From the NCBI GenBank assembly GCA_937901335.1, contig CALCHC010000057.1, positions 1-11,793 on the forward strand: a stretch of 11,793 nucleotides of DNA, read 5' to 3'. This stretch comes from an uncultured Phascolarctobacterium sp. (GTDB taxonomy: Bacteria; Bacillota; Negativicutes; Acidaminococcales; Acidaminococcaceae). Shown in pieces: positions 5,845 to 11,793 of the stretch. The translations under genes were made by a program, and so were the position numbers. The notes below the pieces were generated by a model. That model did no database searches. It saw only the letters and a list, made by a program, of their open reading frames with translations, and was not told where the DNA came from. How positions within the stretch are numbered: the stretch's first letter is position 1; each line of letters begins with the position of its first letter.

Positions 5845-7002
5845 ATGAAAGAATATAATCAAATTCAAGCCACCTACATCCACACGCCCTTCTGTGTGCA
5901 AAAGTGTTTGTATTGCGACTTCGCTTCCTACGCTTGTCGTGATACTAATATAATGAAGGAATATGCTCAAAGTGTGTGTCGTGAAATCGCCAGTGGTGGG
6001 GCAGTAAAGCTGCCTGTAAATCCACAAGCTACCATTTATTTTGGTGGCGGCACTCCTTCTACACTTCCTATTGAGTGTATTGCACAGATTGTAGGTGCGT
6101 TAAAAGAACATAAATATTGGCAAGAGCCTGCGGAAGCAACCATCGAAGTAAATCCCGGTACTGCAGATTTGGAAAAGCTCAAGGCTTTGCGAAGTTTAGG
6201 TTTTGACCGTATTAGTTTTGGTGTGCAATCTTTAAACGATAGTGAGCTTAAAACTATTGGTCGGATTCATTCTGCACAGGAAGCATTGCAGTCAATCGCT
6301 TGGGCTAAAGAGGCTGGATTCAATCGTATCAGTGCGGATTTAATTTATGGTTTGCCTGGTCAAACTTTGACAAGCTTGCGTAATACTTTGGAAGAGCTTA
6401 CTGCTACAGGTATTGAGCACGTTTCAGTTTATGGTTTGATTGTGGAAGAAAGCACTCCGCTTTGTACTCTTATTAATGAAGGAAAGTTGAGCTTGCCGGA
6501 CGAAGATACTGCTGCTGATATGTATGAGTTTGTGCAAAACTTTTTGAAAGAGCAAGGCTTCGAGCGTTATGAAATTTCTAACTACGCTAAAAATGGACAG
6601 TACTCCAAGCATAACTTAGTGTATTGGAAGTACCAACCTTATGCTGCCTTTGGAGCAGCTGCTTGTGGTTTTGACGGAAGCTCTCGTTTTACAGCAAGTG
6701 AAGTTGTTTCGGAATACATTAACCAAACTCAAGCTGCTGTTATATATAATGAAGAAAACCTTTCAAATGAAGAACTCTTAGGTGAGTTTATGTTCATGGG
6801 TTTACGCAAGACAAGCGGTGCAAATTTGCGTGAAGCTCGTGAGCGTTTTGGAATTGATGTTATGGAACACTTTGCTTCCGAAATGGAACCTTTCTTCCAA
6901 AAAGGAATGCTCGCTTACGATTCTGAAAAAGAGGTTCTGTATTTGACAGAAGCTGGTATGGAATTAGGCAATCTTATCTTTGAAATATTTGTAACAATTT
7001 GA
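5845..7002 (+). CDS. hemW: HemW, radical-SAM heme chaperone (HemN-like family)
   Basis: This 385-residue radical-SAM protein has the Fe-S motif C17-x3-C21-x2-C24 (CVQKCLYC). It is followed by DF rather than the GC of true HemN, which points to HemW, a heme-binding protein implicated in delivering heme to respiratory enzymes, not to coproporphyrinogen dehydrogenase. Other visible motifs: GGGTPS (67-72, SAM binding), VNPGT (102-106), GVQS (126-129), DLIYGLPGQT (165-174) and the HemW-type HNxxYW (H256-W261). The ATG at 5845 gives the normal family N-terminus; its SD (AAGAAG, 5828-5833) is weak. An in-frame TTG at 5722 would translate the foldback element and is rejected. The gene follows lepA by 153 bp with no clear promoter of its own, so it is probably co-transcribed. 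Older annotations call this family HemN. Confidence 0.94.
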   Translation: MKEYNQIQATYIHTPFCVQKCLYCDFASYACRDTNIMKEYAQSVCREIASGGAVKLPVNPQATIYFGGGTPSTLPIECIAQIVGALKEHKYWQEPAEATIEVNPGTADLEKLKALRSLGFDRISFGVQSLNDSELKTIGRIHSAQEALQSIAWAKEAGFNRISADLIYGLPGQTLTSLRNTLEELTATGIEHVSVYGLIVEESTPLCTLINEGKLSLPDEDTAADMYEFVQNFLKEQGFERYEISNYAKNGQYSKHNLVYWKYQPYAAFGAAACGFDGSSRFTASEVVSEYINQTQAAVIYNEENLSNEELLGEFMFMGLRKTSGANLREARERFGIDVMEHFASEMEPFFQKGMLAYDSEKEVLYLTEAGMELGNLIFEIFVTI

Positions 7003-7009
7003 GCACTTT

Positions 7010-7039
7010 CCCTAAAATCTTGTTGACAAGGTTTGGGGG
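7010..7039 (+). other. Imperfect hairpin at the hemW-hrcA junction, over the hrcA -35
   Basis: 7010-7022 can pair with 7027-7039 (12 of 13 pairs including two G-T wobbles, one A-G mismatch, TTGA loop). It is not followed by a T-run, so it is not a standard terminator, and it contains the whole -35 hexamer. It could slow read-through from hemW or be fortuitous. Confidence 0.3.
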
Positions 7040-7051
7040 AGGTGCTATTCT
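7023..7051 (+). promoter_or_regulatory. Sigma-A promoter of the hrcA-grpE-dnaK-dnaJ operon
   Basis: Perfect TTGACA (7023-7028), 17-bp spacer, TATTCT (7046-7051, four of six), and TGC before the -10 giving an extended element. The predicted start near 7058 is just ahead of the CIRCE inverted repeat, so bound HrcA would block initiation. Confidence 0.85.
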
Positions 7052-7062
7052 TATATCAGATG

Positions 7063-7089
7063 TTAGCACTCTAACAAAATGAGTGCTAA
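7063..7089 (+). promoter_or_regulatory. CIRCE operator (HrcA binding site)
   Basis: TTAGCACTC (7063-7071), nine-base spacer, GAGTGCTAA (7081-7089): an exact match to the CIRCE consensus. The arms extend by two more complementary bases outwards (7061-7091). HrcA binds here and represses the operon; heat titrates GroE-dependent HrcA activity in studied Firmicutes. It is the only CIRCE copy I see in the window. Confidence 0.98.
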
Positions 7090-7108
7090 CAAAAACTGAG
7101 GTGGGAAT

Positions 7109-8137
7109 ATGTTAAATGACAGAAAGAAAAAAATTCTCCAGCTTATCATAGAGGATTATATTTCTACTGCCGAACCGGTAGGCTCCAGAACTATCGCCCG
7201 CAAGTATGATTTAGGCATTAGCCCTGCAACCATCCGCAATGAAATGAGCGATTTGGAATTGCTTGGTTATCTTGAACAGCCGCATACTTCTGCAGGTCGC
7301 ATACCTTCTGCACAGGCGTACCGTTTTTATGTAGATTCCCTTATTGAACCCGGTTCTTTAACTGATAATGATATGGCGCTCATAAACGGTTGGTACAAGG
7401 AACGTCGTCGTAGCATCGATGATATCTTCCAATCTACTGCGAAGATTCTTTCTCGTATGACTCAAAACGTATCCATGGTACTTGCCAATAAAGATACCAG
7501 CGCTGTTTTTCGTTACATAAAATTTTTGCCCTTAGACAACACTCATGCAATTTTGTGCATCGTTACTGATGACGGTAACATTGATAACTGTGTAGTAGAA
7601 ATTCCTTTGGGAATGCGTCCTGAGGAAATGGATTACTTAGCAGGTAGAATCAGCAGGGTGCTTGAAGGCAAAGAGCTTTCCGAAATTAGTGATGAACTTT
7701 TAAGTGCGTTGCACATGGATGTGGCAGAAGATAAAGTACTCTTTACTTCTTTCCTGCAAGCCATTAAACGTATGAACCGCAAGCAAAACGAGCAAAGAGT
7801 TTTCCTTGGTGGTACTAAGCAGCTGCTTAATCAACCAGAGTTCCGCGATGTGGAAAGAGTTAAGAGCCTACTGGGTATATTAGAGGAAGAAAAGGTTGTA
7901 CGCGACCTTTTAGTTGCTGGAGAAGATAGTGGTTTGAAAATCACTATTGGTACAGAAAATAAATTTACCGGTATTCAAGATTGCAGTATGGTACAAGCTA
8001 CCTACCGCTTGAATGGTAAGATTGTAGGAACCATGGCGGTACTTGGCCCCACTCGTATGGAGTACGGCAAAGTAATTACCGTAATGGACTACTTGCATAA
8101 GTATTTAAAAACAATGTTTGAACAAGATAAAGAATAG
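7109..8137 (+). CDS. hrcA: Heat-inducible transcription repressor HrcA
   Basis: This 342-residue protein of normal HrcA length binds CIRCE and represses the heat-shock operon, itself included. The N-terminal winged helix-turn-helix (about 1-75) shows DRKKKILQLIIEDYI, EPVGSRTIA, the recognition helix SPATIRNEMSDLE (38-50) and the wing HTSAGRIPS (59-67). The rest is the GAF-like dimerisation domain with its insert, including FRYIKFLPLD, a GTKQLLNQPEF segment and the C-terminal VLGPTRMEYGKVI motif. The ATG has GAGGTGG at 7098-7104. The TAG stop (8135-8137) overlaps the grpE ribosome binding site, indicating translational coupling. CIRCE sits immediately upstream, giving autoregulation. Confidence 0.98.
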   Translation: MLNDRKKKILQLIIEDYISTAEPVGSRTIARKYDLGISPATIRNEMSDLELLGYLEQPHTSAGRIPSAQAYRFYVDSLIEPGSLTDNDMALINGWYKERRRSIDDIFQSTAKILSRMTQNVSMVLANKDTSAVFRYIKFLPLDNTHAILCIVTDDGNIDNCVVEIPLGMRPEEMDYLAGRISRVLEGKELSEISDELLSALHMDVAEDKVLFTSFLQAIKRMNRKQNEQRVFLGGTKQLLNQPEFRDVERVKSLLGILEEEKVVRDLLVAGEDSGLKITIGTENKFTGIQDCSMVQATYRLNGKIVGTMAVLGPTRMEYGKVITVMDYLHKYLKTMFEQDKE

Positions 8138-8141
8138 GAGG
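8136..8141 (+). promoter_or_regulatory. Shine-Dalgarno deciding the TTG start of grpE
   Basis: AGGAGG overlaps the last two bases of the hrcA TAG stop and lies 7 nt before the TTG at 8149. The first in-frame ATG is far inside the conserved region, so TTG is the best start. Confidence 0.85.
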
Positions 8142-8148
8142 AAGCGTT

Positions 8149-8715
8149 TTGCAACAGGAAGAGATTAAAGAAACCACAACTGAAGAAACTTCCGCCAATG
8201 AACAAGAGGTAAGGGAAGAGGCTACCGCTGAAGAAGCTACTGAAGCTGCAGAAGAAAAAGTAGAAGTGGTAGACGAAAAAGATGAAAAAATTACCGAGCT
8301 GAATAACCGCTTGATGCGTTTGCAAGCTGATTTCGACAACTTCCGTCGTCGTACTCAAGGTGAAAAAGAACAACTCTCCGGTTTCGTTACCGCAGGTGTT
8401 GTTGGCAAGTTCTTGAAAGTACTTGATAACTTTGAAAGAGCGGAAGCTAGCGCAGAAAAAACTTCTGATTTAGAAAGCCTTTTGACTGGTCTGAAACAAA
8501 TCCGCCGTCAATTTGAAGATGCTTTCAAAGAATTGGGCGTTGAAGAAATCGTAGCACAAGATGCTAAATTTGATCCCAATCTGCATGAAGCTGTAATGCG
8601 TGGTCAAAATCCTGATATGGAAGATGAAACCATCGATATGGTTTTTGAAAAAGGCTACAAGTTGAAAGACCGCGTAATTCGTCATAGTAAAGTTAGAGTT
8701 ATCTCTAATGAATAA
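8149..8715 (+). CDS. grpE: GrpE, nucleotide-exchange factor of DnaK
   Basis: GrpE dimers release ADP from DnaK. The 188 residues have the usual parts: a low-complexity Glu/Ala/Thr acidic tail (1-46), a coiled-coil start (KITELNNRLMRLQADFDNFRRRTQ, about 47-70), the helical dimer region, and the beta-head with FDPNLHEAVMRGQ and the C-terminal KGYKLKDRVIRHSKVRVI signature. The start is TTG. Spacing of 11 bp from hrcA indicates the same operon; dnaK follows after 56 bp with no convincing separate promoter. The acidic tail is expected to be disordered. Confidence 0.97.
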   Translation: MQQEEIKETTTEETSANEQEVREEATAEEATEAAEEKVEVVDEKDEKITELNNRLMRLQADFDNFRRRTQGEKEQLSGFVTAGVVGKFLKVLDNFERAEASAEKTSDLESLLTGLKQIRRQFEDAFKELGVEEIVAQDAKFDPNLHEAVMRGQNPDMEDETIDMVFEKGYKLKDRVIRHSKVRVISNE

Positions 8716-8771
8716 ATAGTTAAAAATTAAACTACAATAAATTTGAAGTGTATTCTTAGGAGGAATAAAAC

Positions 8772-10592
8772 ATGTCTAAAGTAATTGGTATTGACTTAGG
8801 TACTACTAACTCTGTTGTTGCTGTTATGGAAGGTGGCGAACCTACCGTTATCACTAACCAAGAAGGTAGCCGCTTGACCCCGTCCGTAGTTGGCTTCTCC
8901 AAAAATGGTGAACGCCTTGTTGGTCAATTGGCAAAACGCCAAGCTGTTTCCAACCCGGACAGAACTGTAAGCTCTATTAAACGTCATATGGGTACTTCCT
9001 ATAAAGTAGAAATCGACGGCAAAAAATACTCTCCGGAAGAAATTTCCGCAATGGTATTGCAAAAATTGAAAGGTGACGCAGAAAAATACTTGGGCGAAAC
9101 CGTAACCCAAGCTGTAATCACCGTTCCTGCATACTTCTCCGATAGCCAACGTCAAGCTACTAAAGACGCTGGTAAAATCGCTGGTCTCGAAGTATTGCGT
9201 ATCATCAACGAACCTACCGCAGCAGCTCTTGCTTACGGTATCGACAAAACCGACGACCACACCGTTCTGGTATATGACCTTGGCGGCGGTACCTTCGACG
9301 TATCCATCCTCGAAATGGGCGATGGCGTATTCGAAGTATTGGCTACCAACGGCGACACCCACTTGGGCGGCGACGACTTCGACCAAAAAATCGTTGATTG
9401 GCTGGTTTCCGAATTCAAAAAACAAGAAGGCATTGACCTTTCCAACGATAAAATGGCTATGCAACGTTTGCGCGAAGCAGCTGAAAAAGCAAAAATCGAA
9501 TTGTCCGGCGTGTTGACCACTAACATCAACCTGCCCTTCATCACTGCTGGTGCTGACGGCCCGAAACACTTGGATATGGACTTGACTCGTGCTAAATTTG
9601 AAGAAATGACTTCCGATTTGGTAGAGCGCACTATGGGCCCCACCCGTCAAGCAATGGCTGACGCTGGCCTTTCCGCAAGCGATATCCAAAAAGTAATTTT
9701 GGTTGGCGGTTCTTCTCGTATCCCCGCTGTTCAAGAAGCAATCAAAAAATTCATCGGTAAAGAACCTCATCGTGGCGTAAATCCGGACGAATGTGTAGCA
9801 ATCGGCGCCGCTATCCAAGCAGGCGTATTGGCTGGTGAAGTTAAAGACGTATTGCTCCTGGACGTAACTCCGTTGTCCTTGGGTATCGAAACTTTGGGTG
9901 GCGTATTCACCAAAATTATCGACCGCAACACCACTATCCCGACTTCCAAAAAACAAGTATTCTCCACTGCAACTGATAACCAACCTTCCGTTGATATCCA
10001 TGTATTGCAAGGTGAACGCGAAATGGCAGCAGACAACAAAACTCTCGGCCGTTTCGAATTGGGCGGTATCCCCGCAGCTCCCCGTGGTGTACCCAAAATC
10101 GAAGTTGCTTTCGACATCGATGCTAACGGTATCGTAAACGTAAGCGCTAAAGATCTTGGCACTGGCAAAGAACAAAAAATCACCATCACTTCTTCCGGTT
10201 CCTTGAACAAAGACGAAGTTGAAAGAATGGTTAAAGAAGCAGAAGCTAACGCTGAAGCTGATAAAAAACGTAAAGAAAGCGTAGAAGTTCGTAACCAAGC
10301 TGACAGCCTGCTCTATCAAGCAGAAAAAACCTGCAAAGATATGGAAGGTAAAGGCAAAGACGAATTGATTTCCAAAGTTAAAGCTGCAATGGATACCTTG
10401 AAAGAATCCATGAAAGGCGAAGATTTGGAAAAAATCAAAGCTGATACCGAAGCTTTGACCAAACCGTTGTATGAACTTTCCGCTGAACTCTACAAAGAAA
10501 CTGAAGCTGCTAAAGGTGCAGGCGAAGAAGCTGGCGCTAAAGCTGCAGACGATGATGTAGTAGATGCAGAAGTAGTTGACGACAAAAAATAA
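8772..10592 (+). CDS. dnaK: Chaperone DnaK (Hsp70)
   Basis: The 606-residue Hsp70 binds and releases unfolded peptides in the cytosol with an ATP cycle driven by DnaJ and GrpE. The nucleotide-binding domain shows IGIDLGTTNS (5-14), DLGGGTFDVSIL and VILVGGSSRIPAVQ; the linker is VLLLD (360-364), followed by DVTPLSLGIETLGG of the substrate domain and an acidic tail ending VVDAEVVDDKK. After KRHMG (70-74) the chain goes almost straight to KYSPEEISA, so it lacks the roughly 24-residue insert of E. coli DnaK, as in Firmicutes. The ATG has AGGAGGA at 8758-8764. Codon choice is highly biased (CGT/CGC, GAA, AAA), which suggests high expression and also explains long stop-free frames on the other strand. 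Confidence 0.99.
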   Translation: MSKVIGIDLGTTNSVVAVMEGGEPTVITNQEGSRLTPSVVGFSKNGERLVGQLAKRQAVSNPDRTVSSIKRHMGTSYKVEIDGKKYSPEEISAMVLQKLKGDAEKYLGETVTQAVITVPAYFSDSQRQATKDAGKIAGLEVLRIINEPTAAALAYGIDKTDDHTVLVYDLGGGTFDVSILEMGDGVFEVLATNGDTHLGGDDFDQKIVDWLVSEFKKQEGIDLSNDKMAMQRLREAAEKAKIELSGVLTTNINLPFITAGADGPKHLDMDLTRAKFEEMTSDLVERTMGPTRQAMADAGLSASDIQKVILVGGSSRIPAVQEAIKKFIGKEPHRGVNPDECVAIGAAIQAGVLAGEVKDVLLLDVTPLSLGIETLGGVFTKIIDRNTTIPTSKKQVFSTATDNQPSVDIHVLQGEREMAADNKTLGRFELGGIPAAPRGVPKIEVAFDIDANGIVNVSAKDLGTGKEQKITITSSGSLNKDEVERMVKEAEANAEADKKRKESVEVRNQADSLLYQAEKTCKDMEGKGKDELISKVKAAMDTLKESMKGEDLEKIKADTEALTKPLYELSAELYKETEAAKGAGEEAGAKAADDDVVDAEVVDDKK

Positions 10593-10600
10593 TTAAATTT

Positions 10601-10607
10601 AGGATGG
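10601..10607 (+). promoter_or_regulatory. Imperfect ribosome binding site before the TTG start of dnaJ
   Basis: AGGATGG precedes the TTG at 10616 by 8 nt; it is the best SD-like sequence in the 23-bp dnaK-dnaJ gap. It is weaker than those of rpsT, grpE and dnaK, which could keep DnaJ below DnaK. Confidence 0.6.
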
Positions 10608-10615
10608 TGTAAACT

Positions 10616-11767
10616 TTGAGTAAAAGAGATTATTACGAAGTCCTGGGTGTGTCTAAAACAGCTACCCAAGATGAGCTGAAAAAAGCATACCGCAAACTGG
10701 CACGTAAATATCATCCTGATTTGAATAAAGACAACGAGGAAGCTGCAGAAAAGTTTAAAGAATGTAATGAAGCTTATAGCGTTCTTTCTGACGACCAAAA
10801 ACGCGCCCAATATGACCAATTCGGTCATGCTGCCTTCGAAAATGGCGGCATGGGCGGCGGTGGCGGCTTTGGTGGAGCAGGTGGTTTTGGAGGCTTCGGC
10901 GGCAGTGGCATGGAAGACATTTTCGATATGTTCTTCGGTGGTCAAGGCGGTCGTGGCGGTAGCAGAGCTAAAACCGGTCCCCAACGCGGTGCTGACCTGC
11001 GCTTCGATTTGGAAATTACCTTTGAAGAAGCTGCTTTTGGTTTGGAAAAAGAAATCAACTTGTACCGTGATGAAACTTGCGACCATTGCCATGGCGAAGG
11101 TGCTGAACCCGGTTCTAAGGTAGAATCTTGTCCCGAATGTAATGGTACCGGTTATGTACGCTTCACTCAAAATACTATGTTCGGTCAAATGGTTAACGAA
11201 CGTCCTTGCTCCAGATGTAAGGGCGAAGGCAAAATCATTAGCGAACCCTGTAAAGAATGTCGCGGCAAAGGTACTGTAAAACGTAACAAGAAACTGAAAG
11301 TTAAAATCCCTGCTGGTGTGGATAACGGTTCTCGCCTGCGTGTATCCGGTGAGGGTGAAGCAGGTGCTAAGGGCGGTCCTAACGGTGATTTGTACGTTTA
11401 CTTGTACGTGAAGCCTCATAAGTTCTTTGAACGTGATGGTACTACTGTATTGTGCGAAGTTCCCATTAACATTGTTCAAGCTACCTTGGGTGCGGACATC
11501 AAAGTTCCTACTTTAGATGGTCAAGTTACCATGAAAGTTCCTGAAGGTACTCAACCTGGCAAAGTGCTGCGCTTGAAAGGCAAAGGTATTCCGAGCCTGC
11601 GTGGTGGCAGCCGTGGCGACCAATTAGTACGCATCAAGGTTGTTGTTCCTACCAAGCTTAGCGATAAACAAAAGGATGCTTTACGCAAGTTTGCTGACAT
11701 TAGCAAAGACAATATTAACCCCGAAGAAAAAAGCTTCATGGATAAAGTGAAGGACTTCTTCAAATAA
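10616..11767 (+). CDS. dnaJ: Chaperone DnaJ (type I Hsp40)
   Basis: This 383-residue class A J-protein stimulates DnaK ATPase and delivers substrates. The J-domain (about 4-70) has the essential HPD at 33-35. A Gly/Phe-rich region (about 76-118) with DIFDMFFGG follows. Four zinc motifs CxxCxGxG lie at C155/C158, C172/C175, C198/C201 and C212/C215, all intact, so two zinc sites are expected. The C-terminal substrate domains include IPAGVDNGSRLRVSGEGE and PTLDGQVTMKVPEGTQPG. The start is TTG, giving the invariant SKRDYYEVLGV N-terminus. It is the last operon gene visible; the 26 bp after the stop show no terminator, so transcription may continue (prmA follows in many Firmicutes, not seen here). 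Confidence 0.98.
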   Translation: MSKRDYYEVLGVSKTATQDELKKAYRKLARKYHPDLNKDNEEAAEKFKECNEAYSVLSDDQKRAQYDQFGHAAFENGGMGGGGGFGGAGGFGGFGGSGMEDIFDMFFGGQGGRGGSRAKTGPQRGADLRFDLEITFEEAAFGLEKEINLYRDETCDHCHGEGAEPGSKVESCPECNGTGYVRFTQNTMFGQMVNERPCSRCKGEGKIISEPCKECRGKGTVKRNKKLKVKIPAGVDNGSRLRVSGEGEAGAKGGPNGDLYVYLYVKPHKFFERDGTTVLCEVPINIVQATLGADIKVPTLDGQVTMKVPEGTQPGKVLRLKGKGIPSLRGGSRGDQLVRIKVVVPTKLSDKQKDALRKFADISKDNINPEEKSFMDKVKDFFK

Positions 11768-11793
11768 GTTAAATAGGCCAAAATAAAATAGAC

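Noticed and set aside
5841..5846. TATAAT before hemW as a promoter
   Set aside because: It overlaps the hemW start codon, so a transcript from it would lack the ribosome binding site.
8796..10319. 507-codon open frame antisense to dnaK
   Set aside because: It mirrors dnaK exactly and arises from dnaK's strong codon bias, which removes stops on the other strand. Its protein is low-complexity, Phe/Ser/Val-rich and matches no family I know, and it has no RBS.
10604..10612. Two-codon frame ATG GTG TAA just before dnaJ as a regulatory mini-ORF
   Set aside because: No SD of its own and short enough to be chance; it merely overlaps the dnaJ RBS.
1..11793. CRISPR arrays, tRNA or rRNA genes, insertion sequences
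   Set aside because: No regularly spaced repeats, no cloverleaf or rRNA-like stretch, no transposase or integrase gene seen on either strand.

Overview
The window looks like a chromosomal segment from a diderm Firmicute of the class Negativicutes; the family is not resolved, and an Acidaminococcaceae- or Selenomonadaceae-like gut organism is my best guess. Two independent signs support this. The left end encodes an outer-membrane autotransporter with a C-terminal Phe, which needs an outer membrane. The right half has the Firmicutes gene order rpsT / lepA-hemW-hrcA-grpE-dnaK-dnaJ, with a CIRCE operator and a DnaK that lacks the N-terminal insert typical of Proteobacteria. The sporulation genes gpr and spoIIP, which lie between rpsT and lepA in Bacillus, are absent, which fits a non-sporulating lineage.

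Layout. Positions 1-2060 hold the 3' part of an autotransporter gene (repetitive beta-helical passenger plus beta-barrel), closed by a strong terminator. A short AT-rich spacer leads to a stand-alone YhcG/DUF1016-type PD-(D/E)XK nuclease (2237-3241). Its base and codon usage differ from its neighbours, and it ends in its own hairpin. rpsT (S20) is convergent to it on the minus strand (3410-3673), with its own terminator and an odd nested palindrome behind its stop codon. rpsT and lepA diverge from a 221-bp spacer with two good sigma-A promoters; each start site carries the same 12-bp sequence in mirrored orientation. lepA (3895-5691) is followed by a 123-bp foldback element and then hemW (5845-7002). 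A consensus promoter plus a perfect CIRCE at 7023-7089 starts the complete heat-shock operon hrcA-grpE-dnaK-dnaJ (7109-11767).

How the genes work together. HrcA should repress its own operon through CIRCE. DnaK, DnaJ and GrpE form the Hsp70 machine, so the unit is a self-limiting heat-shock circuit. LepA (EF4) is a ribosome-associated GTPase, S20 a small-subunit protein and HemW a heme-handling radical-SAM protein. They are housekeeping neighbours rather than one pathway. The nuclease is the one clearly accessory gene.

Most of the window is well-known housekeeping DNA, and I see no strong case for a wholly new multi-gene system. The items most worth checking are the lepA-hemW foldback element, the mirrored 12-bp motif shared by the rpsT and lepA promoters, the nested palindrome behind rpsT, and the orphan nuclease.
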